Source: Arenibacter aquaticus
Lineage (GTDB): Bacteria > Bacteroidota > Bacteroidia > Flavobacteriales > Flavobacteriaceae
Direction: 5' to 3'
Assembly (NCBI RefSeq): GCF_003957295.1
Contig: NZ_RQPJ01000002.1
Coordinates: forward strand, 186,001 to 250,000
Length of the DNA: 64,000 nucleotides
Below, in pieces: positions 47,490 through 56,854 of this stretch (position 1 is its first letter; every line of letters begins with the position of its first letter). Both the position numbers and the translations under genes were made by a program. The notes below the pieces were generated by a model. It saw nothing but the letters and a program-made list of their open reading frames with translations, did not search any database and was not told where the DNA came from.

Positions 47490-47945
47490 ATGGGATTTTA
47501 TCAATTTAAAAGAAAACAGGAAATCAATGCCACTTTGGAACAGGTATGGGAGTTTATTGCCAACCCCGCCAATCTAAAAAAAATAACCCCAGATTATATG
47601 GGTTTTGATATTACCTCCAAAGACATACCCTCCAAAATGTATCCTGGCATGATCATTAGCTACAAGGTCTCTCCCTTGCTGGGCATTAAAACCACCTGGG
47701 TAACAGAAATTACACACCTAAAGGAAAATAGCTATTTTGTGGATGAGCAAAGGGTTGGTCCCTATAAAATTTGGCACCATCAGCATATAATAGAATCCAC
47801 CCCAAACGGAACCTTAATGACAGACATAGTTAGCTACCAGCCTCCACTGGGCGTTTTGGGAAGTATAGCCAATAACCTGATTATAAAAGGAAAACTCAAC
47901 GAGATATTTAATTATAGAACCAAAGCTTTAAAGAAAATATTCTGA
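47490..47945 (+). CDS. SRPBCC-family ligand-binding protein (START/Bet v1-like)
   Basis: The protein has 151 residues from the ATG at 47490; a TTG at 47469 is a less likely start. It shows FKRKQEINATLEQVWEFIANPANLKKITPDYM, in which the helix after strand 1 is typical of polyketide-cyclase/SRPBCC proteins, then TTWVTEITHLKENSYFVDEQ and GTLMTDIVSYQPP. Proteins with this start (cell-division inhibitor-like, YfcH-type) are small cytoplasmic lipid or ligand binders. Function here is unknown. It may be transcribed with the GGCT-like gene 81 bases downstream. Confidence 0.85.
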   Translation: MGFYQFKRKQEINATLEQVWEFIANPANLKKITPDYMGFDITSKDIPSKMYPGMIISYKVSPLLGIKTTWVTEITHLKENSYFVDEQRVGPYKIWHHQHIIESTPNGTLMTDIVSYQPPLGVLGSIANNLIIKGKLNEIFNYRTKALKKIF

Positions 47946-48026
47946 TGCCAACAAATAAATACACGCAAAAAGCCTTTATGATAAATAGCTCTTCTTTTTA
48001 GTTTTACATTAGTTTAACGCTACTAT

Positions 48027-48650
48027 ATGAACAAAAAGTCTATCATAAAAATTAAAGGAGGGAAAGTAGGAATGATCGGCTATGGAATGCTAACCTCTTT
48101 GGAGAGTATTCAAGATATTCTTAATAGTCCATACCATGGTGCCATATATCAGGTACATTTGGAAGGCTTCCAAAGAGCCTGGAATTTCGCATGTCCCAAC
48201 AACGACCCTATACTACAAGATGACTACTTGGAGTATGAGTCGTTCTTTATTAAAAACAACCAACACATACCCTTTGAGAAAACTATCTTTTTAAACATTA
48301 TAGAAAATAAGGCGGTACAACTAAACTGCAGCCTATTTTTTGTAAGTCCTCAGGAATTGGCAGTATTTGATGATTTTGAGCTAGGGTATAAAAGGATAGA
48401 TGTCACCCATCAAATTTCAGAATACCAATTTGAAAATGGAAAGGTTTATGCCTATAAGGCTTTACCGACGTATGAGCTTAACGCCTTAGCGGATATCGAT
48501 AAATGCATCATCGATCAAAATTATTTGGATTTAGTACATTCCTCCTATGATGCACTTGGGATTGAATCCCGAAAAGAATTTGACCATACCACCGTACCTC
48601 CAAATCCTAAATTAGTGGCTCCTGTTGTTCATAGGAAGATCAGGAGATAA
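48027..48650 (+). CDS. Gamma-glutamylcyclotransferase-like (AIG2-like) protein
   Basis: This 207-residue cytoplasmic protein has the GGCT-like start MIGYGMLTSLESIQDIL in place of the usual YGSNL motif. Strands AIYQVHLEGFQRAWNF and LNCSLFFVSPQELAVFDDFE follow, the latter with the family's acidic residue Glu/Asp pattern, and then YKRIDVT and KVYAYKALP. GGCT folds act on gamma-glutamyl amines or peptides, but many members are unassigned. The identity rests on fold-like motifs, not on a strong motif match. Confidence 0.65.
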   Translation: MNKKSIIKIKGGKVGMIGYGMLTSLESIQDILNSPYHGAIYQVHLEGFQRAWNFACPNNDPILQDDYLEYESFFIKNNQHIPFEKTIFLNIIENKAVQLNCSLFFVSPQELAVFDDFELGYKRIDVTHQISEYQFENGKVYAYKALPTYELNALADIDKCIIDQNYLDLVHSSYDALGIESRKEFDHTTVPPNPKLVAPVVHRKIRR

Positions 48651-48856
48651 ATAAATTTTTTGTTTTGAAAAATGAATATGCAGGGCAGGAAAACTTGACC
48701 CCATGCATCTGATTGTAACTATAACAAACTCCTATTACTTGAGTACATCTTTCCCAAGCCATAATGTCACTGTTTTCCTTAAATGCAACATATATACGGT
48801 GTAGCTACATTGCTATAAGAATGAAATACAGCTCCTTTACGCTACTTGTTTTTTAT

Positions 48857-49519
48857 CTATAATTTTCTACCATCCAAAAGATTGATGATTCGCGAACCAA
48901 AGGTTGCATTTTTTTCTGAATGGGTTACCTGAATTATGGTAACACCATCTTCATTTAATTGCTTAAAAAGTTCCATGATCTCTTCCCCTTGTTTAGAGTT
49001 TAAATTCCCTGTTGGTTCATCGGCCAAAATAAGTTTTGGAGAAGAAATTAATGCCCTTGCAACACCTACCAATTGTTGTTGTCCGCCGCTTAACTGTGTA
49101 GGAAACAAATCTTTCTTTCCTACTAAATTAAATCGGTCCAAGGTATCGGCCACTAAGGATTTCCGTTCCGAGTTGCGCACTTTTTTATAAAGCAGGGGCA
49201 TTTCCAGATTTTCCTGAACGGTAAGATCGTCCAGCAAGTGGTAGGATTGAAAAACAAAGCCTATATATTGTTTGTACAAATTGGCACGGTGTTTTTCTTT
49301 TAGGGTATGAACAGGCTCATCCATAAAACAGTATTTCCCCTCATCAAAATTGTCCAACATGCCAATGACATTGAGCAAGGTAGATTTCCCCGAACCGGAG
49401 GGTCCCATAACCGAAATAAACTCTCCTTCCTCCACGGTAAGATTTATATCCTTTAACAGGAAGACACGTTGCCCACCTGAGTTTACCCATTTAAAAATGT
49501 TGTTTAATTGTAGCAGCAT
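48857..49519 (-). CDS. ABC transporter ATP-binding protein (MacB/LolD-type)
   Basis: This 220-residue ATPase has Walker A GPSGSGKSTLL, signature LSGGQQQLVGVARAL, Walker B LILADEPTGNL and a switch His in QVTHS. It belongs to the MacB/LolD group that pairs with FtsX-type permeases. The signature's LVGVAR differs from the near-invariant RVAIAR of the sister ATPase at 54829-55524. It is the last gene of the export operon, 52 bases after the second permease. Why the operon has two ATPases is unclear; it may carry two similar permease systems. Confidence 0.95.
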   Translation of the reverse strand: MLLQLNNIFKWVNSGGQRVFLLKDINLTVEEGEFISVMGPSGSGKSTLLNVIGMLDNFDEGKYCFMDEPVHTLKEKHRANLYKQYIGFVFQSYHLLDDLTVQENLEMPLLYKKVRNSERKSLVADTLDRFNLVGKKDLFPTQLSGGQQQLVGVARALISSPKLILADEPTGNLNSKQGEEIMELFKQLNEDGVTIIQVTHSEKNATFGSRIINLLDGRKL

Positions 49520-49571
49520 ATTGTAATTTATTTAGTTGATGTCACCCCCCCTTACTCCTGATCTGTAATAT

Positions 49572-51971
49572 TCACTCTGTACGCAAACTTTTAACAGGGT
49601 TCGAATTCGCCGCTTTAATGGCTTGAAAACTTACGGTAATAACAGTTACCATCATGGCACCGAAAACGGCCAAGGCGAAAATCCACCATTCAAGAAGCAT
49701 GTGATAAGGGTAATCCTGCAACCAACCGTTCATTACATAATAGGCAATAGGTATTGCTATAAAACAAGAGATGATGACCAGTTTAAGGAAATCCTTTGAC
49801 AGCATACCCCAAACGTTGAACACGGTTGCCCCCAACACTTTCCGTACCCCAATTTCTTTGGTGCGCTGCTCTGCAACAAAGGAGGTTAGCCCAAATAAAC
49901 CTAGACAACTGATTAATATGGCCAGAGCAGTAAAAATTCCGGATAGTGTGCCAATCCGTTCCTCTGAGGCAAATTTTGCCCCGTATTCGCTATCCACGAA
50001 ATCATACTCAAAAGGAAGATCTGGAAAGTGTTCTTTGAATACCCCTTCTATGATGGCAATATTCTGACTGGCACTTTGATTAGGATTCAATCGTAAATTA
50101 TAGAAACTGGAATTACCATGTTTGTCAAAAACATAAATCCCTTGTTTAACTGGTTCATAAGGTGATTGTGTGATCATATCTTCCACTACCCCAATAATTT
50201 TCAGTGGAGGTTCTCCCCCATCATCATTGTCATCCCTTAAAAACTTACCAACAGGATCCTTGATACCCATATATTTTACGGCAGTCCGATTTAACAAAAC
50301 GGCGTTGGAATCGGAAGCGAACTCTCTGGAAAAATCACGGCCTTCTACAATTTTCATCCCCAAAGACTTGGCGTATTCCGGAGTTACATCGGTCCATGCC
50401 AAATCTTCCTGAAAACCTTCGGGCTTGCCTTCCCAATCAAATCCACTACGATTGGACCAGATCTCAGTGGTTGGGCTACTGGAAGCCGACATTTCAATTA
50501 CAGCGTTCGTGCTTAGAAACTCACTGCGCATTAAATCATATTTACCTTCAAAATCTTGACTGAAAGTAGGTATTTGAATCAATCCCTCCTTATTATACCC
50601 AATAGGACGGTTTTTAGCATGATTGATCTGTTGCATAACGATTATGGTACCTATTATGAAAGCCACTGAAACCGTAAATTGTAGTACCACCAATATTTTT
50701 CTTGGCAATCCGGCATACTTCCCAGCTTTAAATGTTCCCTTTAAAACATCAACAGGTTTGAAAGAGGATAAATACAATGCAGGATAACTACCCGATACCA
50801 AGGCAGTAAACACTATAAAGACCAGCGAGCTCAACCAAAAAATGCCATTTTCCCATGGAAAGGAAATCTCCTTTTTGGAAAGGTCATTAAATCCGTTTAA
50901 GCACAGCAGTACAATTACTATGGCCACTACAAAAGCAAATAGGACCACTATAAAAGATTCACTCAAAAATTGATTGATCAATTGATTTCTTCGTGAACCT
51001 ATGGATTTTCTTATCCCAACTTCTTTCGCCCTTTTTTCCGATCTTGCCGTGCTCAGGTTCATAAAATTAATACAGGCCAAAAGCAATACGAACACCCCAA
51101 TTATTCCGAAGAGCCATACATATTTTATTCTCCCTCCAGACTGCTTTCCGTTTTCGAAATTACCACGTAGGTACCAATCTTTCATAGGGAAGAGAAATAT
51201 TTGTGGGTTGTACTCAGCCGTATCTTCATTCAGGTTTTTCTTCACATTTAATATGGCCTTGGTAACCCTATCCATGGTGGTATTGTTGGTAATCTCAACG
51301 AACATCTGAAATGAGTTGTTTCCCCATTGATCCTCAGCATTTTTCATCCATTCTTGGGTCGCGATCATTTTGTCCCAAGACATTAGGAACTCTGCATCGT
51401 GAAAAGAGTTATTAAATGGAATATCCTCATATACCGCAGTCACCATTACATCATATTGATTGTTAACCTGTAAGGTCTTGCCAATGGGTTCCTCGGCTCC
51501 AAAAAGTGCATGGGCGACCGATTCGGACAGCATTACTGAGTTTAGCTCCCGCAAGCCGTCTTTCTCCCCTTTCAGTATCTTTAAATTCAACATTTCCGGA
51601 GCCTCCCGCTGCATGAAGTTACCTGTTTGGGAAATGCTTTTGCCCTTGTACTTTAAGTATCTAGATATGTTCCATGATGACATGACCAGATGTTTGAAGT
51701 TATCTGCATAACCATCTCTTAAAGCCTTTTCTAAGGGTCTAGGGATAGCTGGACCTGTACTCGTATTTCCATTAAAAGTCTGTGATTGAAAAACCTGGGC
51801 AATCTTCTCCTTTTTGGAAAAATAATTGTTGTGAGACAGCTCGTCCTGGATCCATAGACCTATGATAAGGGTTACGGCCATACCCATGGCCAGTCCACCT
51901 ACATTTATGGCAGTATATCCCTTATTGTTCCACAGGTTCCTCCAGGCGATTTTTAGATAATTCTTAAACAT
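49572..51971 (-). CDS. FtsX/MacB-type ABC permease
   Basis: The protein has 799 residues from the ATG at 51971, matching the MFKNYLKIAWRNLW start of its neighbour; a TTG at 51980 is also open. It has an N-terminal membrane helix, a large periplasmic domain, and two sets of helices with FMNLSTARSEKRAKEVGIRKSIGS and the C-terminal EQRTKEIGVRKVLGATVF. These are the MacB_PCD and FtsX layouts doubled in this Bacteroidetes class. It would work with the ATPases in the same operon to expel peptides, lipids or drugs. Confidence 0.93.
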   Translation of the reverse strand: MFKNYLKIAWRNLWNNKGYTAINVGGLAMGMAVTLIIGLWIQDELSHNNYFSKKEKIAQVFQSQTFNGNTSTGPAIPRPLEKALRDGYADNFKHLVMSSWNISRYLKYKGKSISQTGNFMQREAPEMLNLKILKGEKDGLRELNSVMLSESVAHALFGAEEPIGKTLQVNNQYDVMVTAVYEDIPFNNSFHDAEFLMSWDKMIATQEWMKNAEDQWGNNSFQMFVEITNNTTMDRVTKAILNVKKNLNEDTAEYNPQIFLFPMKDWYLRGNFENGKQSGGRIKYVWLFGIIGVFVLLLACINFMNLSTARSEKRAKEVGIRKSIGSRRNQLINQFLSESFIVVLFAFVVAIVIVLLCLNGFNDLSKKEISFPWENGIFWLSSLVFIVFTALVSGSYPALYLSSFKPVDVLKGTFKAGKYAGLPRKILVVLQFTVSVAFIIGTIIVMQQINHAKNRPIGYNKEGLIQIPTFSQDFEGKYDLMRSEFLSTNAVIEMSASSSPTTEIWSNRSGFDWEGKPEGFQEDLAWTDVTPEYAKSLGMKIVEGRDFSREFASDSNAVLLNRTAVKYMGIKDPVGKFLRDDNDDGGEPPLKIIGVVEDMITQSPYEPVKQGIYVFDKHGNSSFYNLRLNPNQSASQNIAIIEGVFKEHFPDLPFEYDFVDSEYGAKFASEERIGTLSGIFTALAILISCLGLFGLTSFVAEQRTKEIGVRKVLGATVFNVWGMLSKDFLKLVIISCFIAIPIAYYVMNGWLQDYPYHMLLEWWIFALAVFGAMMVTVITVSFQAIKAANSNPVKSLRTE

Positions 51972-52037
51972 GTTGTTCAATATTTGATTTGATTGATGAT
52001 ATGCGTTTCATTTCCTATCTATTCACAGTTCCCAAAA

Positions 52038-52148
52038 ACTGCCAATTGTTCCGTGTTTATTACTAGTTGATATATTGCTATATGCTTACTTTTTAATTCC
52101 CACTGCCCTCAACTCATTGTTAATGGCTAATTGTTTACTGCCAATTGT
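52038..52148. repeat. Degenerate ACTG-type short repeats between permease genes
   Basis: ACTGCCAATTGT occurs at 52038-52049 and again at 52137-52148, among ACTGTTTACTG-like and AACTCATTG-like stretches. This kind of spacer is a recurrent intergenic pattern in flavobacteria; no function is evident. Confidence 0.4.
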
Positions 52149-52163
52149 ACACTGTTTACTGTC

Positions 52164-54596
52164 TCACTCTGTTCGCAAACTTTTCACTGGGTTCACTATC
52201 GCAGCTTTTATACTCTGATAGCTAACCGTAAGTATTGCTATGGTTAGTGCAATTAATGCTGCCGTGGCCAACACCCACCAACTAATTTCCATCCGATATG
52301 TAAAATCCTCTAGCCACCTGTTCATTAGGTACCATCCTATGGGTAGGGCAACAGCAATGGCGATACCTACCATTTTTAAAAAGTCGGTAGTTAGACGATA
52401 GGTTATTTGGCCAACACTTGCCCCCAATACTTTTCGAATGCCAATCTCCTTGGTACGCTTTTGGGCATTAAAGGCTGCTAGGCCAAACAGCCCCAGGCAT
52501 GCTATTAAAATAGACAGTAAAGTAAATGTCATAAAAATGCTCCCTAATTGCTGTTCAGCCTTATAGGTAGTGTTAAAGGAGTCTTCCATAAATCGATAGC
52601 TAAATGGTTGCCCCGGAGCCACTTTGCTCCAAATCCCTTCAATACTTGTAATAGCGTTCATAAAATCACCTGCTTCAAGTTTCACCGCTAAAGCACCCGT
52701 AGACCTACCCAAGGTCATGCTCAAGGCGCCAATATTTTCCCGAAGCGATTCATAATTAAAATTTTTGACGACACCGATAATCGTGAAATAATTAGAAGTA
52801 CCATTTTCGAAATTGCGGATAATTCGCATCCCCAAAGCCTCTTCGGGCTGCACGCCCAAAATGGCAGCGGCCGATTCGTTGATCAACATAGCGGTGGAGT
52901 CTGTAGCAAACTGTGAGTCAAAATTCCTTCCCTCTATGATCTCCATGTTTAAAGTGGGGATGTAATTATGATCAATATTCCATATCTGCATGTTGATGGA
53001 GTTTTCTGCCGTTGCACCACCTTCTTTAAAAAAGGAAGTGTTACTTCGGCTAGATGGAGTAGGTAAAAAACTGCTCAATGTGGCATTTTCTACTTGGCCC
53101 AGTTTTGCAACTTCTTCCTTAAAAGCAGTAGTTTTTTCTCCCAAAGTATATACATCTTCAACTATCAAAACCTGATCTTTTGTAAAACCCAAATCCTTAC
53201 TTTGAATAAACTTCAATTGCATAAAGACCACCAAAGTACTTACAATTAAGAACACTGAAATAGCAAATTGGAATACAACTAGGAAACTTCTAATATTACC
53301 GCCACCAGTACTAGTTGAGCCAGCCCCCTTAAGCACTTTAACGGGTACAAAACGGGACATGAAAAAAGCAGGATACATCCCTGATAAAAAAGCCAAAACT
53401 GCAGCTCCAAATAATAAAGCCGTCCAAAAAAATGGATCGGTAAATGGAATTGAAATTGACTTGCCGGATAGCGCATTAAAGTAAGGTGTTGCCAATGCTG
53501 CTAAACCCAAGGCAAACAATAGGGAGATAAAGGAAATTAAACCTGATTCCGTTAAAAATTGTCTTATCAAGGCAGATTTGTCCGACCCCAAAGTCTTACG
53601 AATACCCACTTCTTTTGCCCTTTTAAGGGATTGTGCCGTTGATAGGTTCATAAAATTAACGCTGGCCAATATGATTAGGAACAAGCCTATAAAAGATAAA
53701 ATGTAGACATTTTGAATACTGCTATTTTGACTGAGTTCGTAATCCCTGTCAGAATAGAGGTGTATATCTTTCAGGGGCGTGGTGCTAAAATTCAGATAAT
53801 TACCAGAGGCTACCAATTGCTCTTCTGTAGCACCGGGCAAGAAAGTCTGTACATAAGGCATTATATATGTACCAAGCATAGACTGTAATGGCTCCTGAAA
53901 ATCTGCAATGTCGGATTCGGGGTTCAGTTTAATAAAAGTAAAGAAATTATGACTTGTCCATTCTTGATTTTTTGCCTCTTCACTCCCGGCCATCGACATA
54001 AAAACATTGTGATTTCTAAGGAATGACCGTTTTGACATATCCTCTATTACTCCTGTTACGGTATAGGTATCGGTATTGTTCAACAATAACTTTTGACCTA
54101 ACGCGTCTTTTAATCCAAAATGTTTTAGTGCGGCTGTTCTGGTCAGTACTAAGGTATTGGGTTCTTTTAGGGCAGTTCTTACATCCCCTTCCAAAAGATC
54201 CAGCCCGAACATCTCAAAGAAGGTAGCATCCACAAAGGTGGAACCTTGTTCTTTTACGTTTGCTTCCGCATTACTCTTTCTAAGAAGCATACTGCCTAAA
54301 TCCCTAAATCTTGTGGTTAGTTCCACCTGTGAAAAATCGCGTTCCATGGCGGCAGCCATAGGTGCTGAAACTTCTGCGGATTTACTCTCGGTACCTCCAA
54401 ATTTAATATCGGCATCAATTCTATAAATACGTTCTGCATCCTTAAACATCGTATCAAAATTCACCTCATCATAGATGTACAACGAAATAAGCAAACCACC
54501 GGCCATACCAATGGCCAGACCGATAGTATTCAGGAAGGTAAAAAAAGGTTGCCTTTTGAGACTTCTCCAAGCTATTTTGACGTGATTTTTAAACAT
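52164..54596 (-). CDS. FtsX/MacB-type ABC permease
   Basis: This 810-residue protein is a close paralogue of the permease at 49572-51971: MFKNHVKIAWRSLKRQPFF, FMNLSTAQSLKRAKEVGIRK, and AQKRTKEIGIRKVLGASVGQ. It has the same large-periplasmic-domain plus eight-helix layout and ends in the shared NPVKSLRTE. The two permeases are separated by 192 bases containing degenerate short repeats. It lies 232 bases after the upstream ATPase, with a repeat-rich intergenic stretch between. Confidence 0.93.
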   Translation of the reverse strand: MFKNHVKIAWRSLKRQPFFTFLNTIGLAIGMAGGLLISLYIYDEVNFDTMFKDAERIYRIDADIKFGGTESKSAEVSAPMAAAMERDFSQVELTTRFRDLGSMLLRKSNAEANVKEQGSTFVDATFFEMFGLDLLEGDVRTALKEPNTLVLTRTAALKHFGLKDALGQKLLLNNTDTYTVTGVIEDMSKRSFLRNHNVFMSMAGSEEAKNQEWTSHNFFTFIKLNPESDIADFQEPLQSMLGTYIMPYVQTFLPGATEEQLVASGNYLNFSTTPLKDIHLYSDRDYELSQNSSIQNVYILSFIGLFLIILASVNFMNLSTAQSLKRAKEVGIRKTLGSDKSALIRQFLTESGLISFISLLFALGLAALATPYFNALSGKSISIPFTDPFFWTALLFGAAVLAFLSGMYPAFFMSRFVPVKVLKGAGSTSTGGGNIRSFLVVFQFAISVFLIVSTLVVFMQLKFIQSKDLGFTKDQVLIVEDVYTLGEKTTAFKEEVAKLGQVENATLSSFLPTPSSRSNTSFFKEGGATAENSINMQIWNIDHNYIPTLNMEIIEGRNFDSQFATDSTAMLINESAAAILGVQPEEALGMRIIRNFENGTSNYFTIIGVVKNFNYESLRENIGALSMTLGRSTGALAVKLEAGDFMNAITSIEGIWSKVAPGQPFSYRFMEDSFNTTYKAEQQLGSIFMTFTLLSILIACLGLFGLAAFNAQKRTKEIGIRKVLGASVGQITYRLTTDFLKMVGIAIAVALPIGWYLMNRWLEDFTYRMEISWWVLATAALIALTIAILTVSYQSIKAAIVNPVKSLRTE

Positions 54597-54669
54597 GATT
54601 AGTGTTTTTTTGGCACTGAAAATTATTCAGTACTTATTTATATTGATGAATAAACTCCTTCCGCCAATT

Positions 54670-54830
54670 AACCTGCAAGGTTTCCTAAACTTGGTGCGCC
54701 TGACCCCCGCCCTAACCGGCAAGGTTTCCAAAACCTTATAGGTTTTCATCAACAGGCAACATTCCTTCCCGTCCAGACCCAAGACCTACAAGGAGGTCCA
54801 CCGAAATGGCGGACAACACCTTGCAGGTCT
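54670..54830. repeat. Palindromic ACCTGCAAGGT repeat cluster
   Basis: AACCTGCAAGGTTT (54670-54683) and AACCGGCAAGGTTT (54714-54727) are near-identical. AAAACCTTATAGGTTTT (54730-54746) is an imperfect inverted partner of the second. AGACCTACAAGG (54782-54793) and CCTTGCAGGTCT (54819-54830) form a further near-palindrome, whose last two bases enter the stop codon of the ABC ATPase. Five copies of one core in 160 bases mark a dispersed repeat. It could fold as hairpins in the mRNA between the ATPase and permease genes. Confidence 0.6.
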
Positions 54831-55524
54831 ATCTCATGCCCCCCACTGCCCTATTATGGCTTTCGGTGGCAATTTGTCCATCAAAAAGGTTTACCACACG
54901 GTGTGCATAGTGCGAATCCCTGTCCGAGTGCGTGACCATTACAATGGTAGTTCCCTCTTGGTTCAACTCTGTCAACAGTTTCATTACCTCTATCCCATTT
55001 TTGGAATCCAGATTTCCGGTGGGCTCATCTGCTAAAATCAATTTTGGATTGGTAACAACGGCCCTCGAAATAGCGACTCGCTGTTGCTGCCCCCCTGAAA
55101 GTTGCTGGGGAAAATGTTTCTCCCGGTGCGCTATCTTCATCCGTTCCAATACGGCCATTACCTTTTGCTTGCGCTCACTCTTGTTCATTTTAAGATAGAT
55201 CAACGGTAATTCTACATTTTCATAGACCGTGAGTTCGTCTATCAGATTAAAACTTTGAAAGACAAAGCCCAAATTGCCCTTGCGCAATTGGGTACGCTGA
55301 TTCTCCTTTAAATGTCCCACCTCATGGCCTGCAAATTGGTAACTCCCCGAGCTTGGGTTGTCCAGCATACCTATTATGTTCAACAAGGTAGATTTCCCGC
55401 AGCCAGAAGGTCCCATAATGGCAACAAATTCCCCATCTTGAACTTTGAGGCTAACATTGTTCAGTGCCAAAGTTTCTACCTCTTCGGTCCTAAAGCTTTT
55501 TTTAAGATTCTGTATTTGTATCAT
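54829..55524 (-). CDS. ABC transporter ATP-binding protein (MacB/LolD-type)
   Basis: This 231-residue ATPase has Walker A GPSGCGKSTLL, signature LSGGQQQRVAISRAV, Walker B LILADEPTGNL and switch His in MVTHS. It is the canonical member of the operon's two ATPases. It lies between the HlyD-type adaptor and the first permease; its stop codon touches a palindromic repeat (54670-54830). It would energise export by the FtsX-type permeases. Confidence 0.96.
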   Translation of the reverse strand: MIQIQNLKKSFRTEEVETLALNNVSLKVQDGEFVAIMGPSGCGKSTLLNIIGMLDNPSSGSYQFAGHEVGHLKENQRTQLRKGNLGFVFQSFNLIDELTVYENVELPLIYLKMNKSERKQKVMAVLERMKIAHREKHFPQQLSGGQQQRVAISRAVVTNPKLILADEPTGNLDSKNGIEVMKLLTELNQEGTTIVMVTHSDRDSHYAHRVVNLFDGQIATESHNRAVGGMR

Positions 55525-55602
55525 TCTAAAAGGATTATGCGTTATATAGTTGACGTCCTTAACGGCCCATTTGTGACAGTTTCGGCTAAGTATTTTTTAA
55601 AT

Positions 55603-56853
55603 TTATTTTAAAATTATACGATCGGCCTCACCAAAATGGTCATAATTGGAGGTAATAATTTTTTCCCCATTTTCCAGTCCCTCCAATACTTCGTAGTATC
55701 TGGAGTTTTGTTTTCCAATCCTTATATTTCGTTTTAAGGCCTGATTGCTGTCCGGATCCACAACAAAAATCCATTGTCCCCCGGTGCTTTGAAAAAAGCT
55801 CCCCTTGGGCAATAGTAAGGCATCACTGGATTCACCCAATTGTAGTTTTATATTATAGCTTTGACCCGCACGAATATTTTTGGGCTTATTCCCTGTAAAA
55901 ACCAAATCTACCTTAAACTTGCCATTTCGCACTTCGGGATATACCTTTCGTAACCTCAGGGTATACTCTGTTCCATTCCGTTCAAAAGTGGCATTTAAGT
56001 CGCGCTTCACTCGATCTATATAATGCTCATCTATATCCGCCTCTACCTTATAGTCTGTAAGCACATTGACCTGCCCAATACGTTCACCTTGGCCTATATT
56101 CTGCCCTATTTCGGCATCCAAAAAACCCAATTGTCCATTTGCAGGCGCCCTTACGTTTAAATGGTCCAGACGTTCGTATACCATGGTCAATGTCTTGCGC
56201 ATACGCTCCAAATCGGTATCCAAACCTGCCAATGAGGTACTGCGCATTTCATCGTCATGTTCGGTCTGCAGTTTAACTATGTCATATTGCTTTTTGGAAA
56301 GCTCATAGTTTTCTTTTGAAATTAGATACGCTTCCCTCGATATTAATTCGTCATCGAACAATTCTTGGTTTTGTTCAAAATTTCGCTTCAGTTTGGTGAG
56401 TTCGTACTGCGCATTGGCCAATGACTTTCTGCCTTCCACCTGTCTGGAGTCGAAAGTTAGTTTCGTAGACCTAAGATCGTTCTGTTTTAAGGCCAAATTA
56501 CTTTCACTATTCAAAATTTGTTCGTAAAGGCCTATGTTCTCCAATTTTAGAATGATATCCCCTTGTTTTACCATGGCCCCTTCTTCAATCAATTTTTCAG
56601 TAACCCTCCCGCCTTCGTAGGCATCCATATAAATAGTAGCAATAGGCGCCACCGTCCCATTAATGGTGATGTAATCATCGAATTTGCCCTGGATTACCTC
56701 CGAAATTGACAATTTGTCTTTTTCAGTCCTAAAGGTACTTCCCCCACTTCCGGTTATCATTTTCCAACCTACAAAGAGCAGTAATATACCAAGAGCTATG
56801 TACCCATAGTGTTTTGGTCGAAGTCCTTTCTTTTTTTCTAATTGTATATCCAT
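55603..56853 (-). CDS. HlyD-type periplasmic adaptor of ABC exporter
   Basis: This 416-residue protein has one N-terminal membrane helix at about 16-29 (GYIALGILLLFVGW). It has lipoyl halves (MDAYEGGRVTEKLIEEGAMV; LNVRAPANGQLGFLDAEIG), a long coiled-coil hairpin at about 115-215 and C-terminal beta domains. It would link the inner-membrane permease to TolC. The gene starts 1 base after the TolC stop, so they are tightly coupled. It is typical of MacA-like adaptors paired with MacB-like permeases. Confidence 0.95.
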   Translation of the reverse strand: MDIQLEKKKGLRPKHYGYIALGILLLFVGWKMITGSGGSTFRTEKDKLSISEVIQGKFDDYITINGTVAPIATIYMDAYEGGRVTEKLIEEGAMVKQGDIILKLENIGLYEQILNSESNLALKQNDLRSTKLTFDSRQVEGRKSLANAQYELTKLKRNFEQNQELFDDELISREAYLISKENYELSKKQYDIVKLQTEHDDEMRSTSLAGLDTDLERMRKTLTMVYERLDHLNVRAPANGQLGFLDAEIGQNIGQGERIGQVNVLTDYKVEADIDEHYIDRVKRDLNATFERNGTEYTLRLRKVYPEVRNGKFKVDLVFTGNKPKNIRAGQSYNIKLQLGESSDALLLPKGSFFQSTGGQWIFVVDPDSNQALKRNIRIGKQNSRYYEVLEGLENGEKIITSNYDHFGEADRIILK

Positions 56854-56854
56854 T

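Noticed and set aside
49595-49615. GGTTCGAATTC resembling a tRNA T-loop
   Set aside because: It is inside the conserved C-terminus of the permease gene and has no surrounding cloverleaf.
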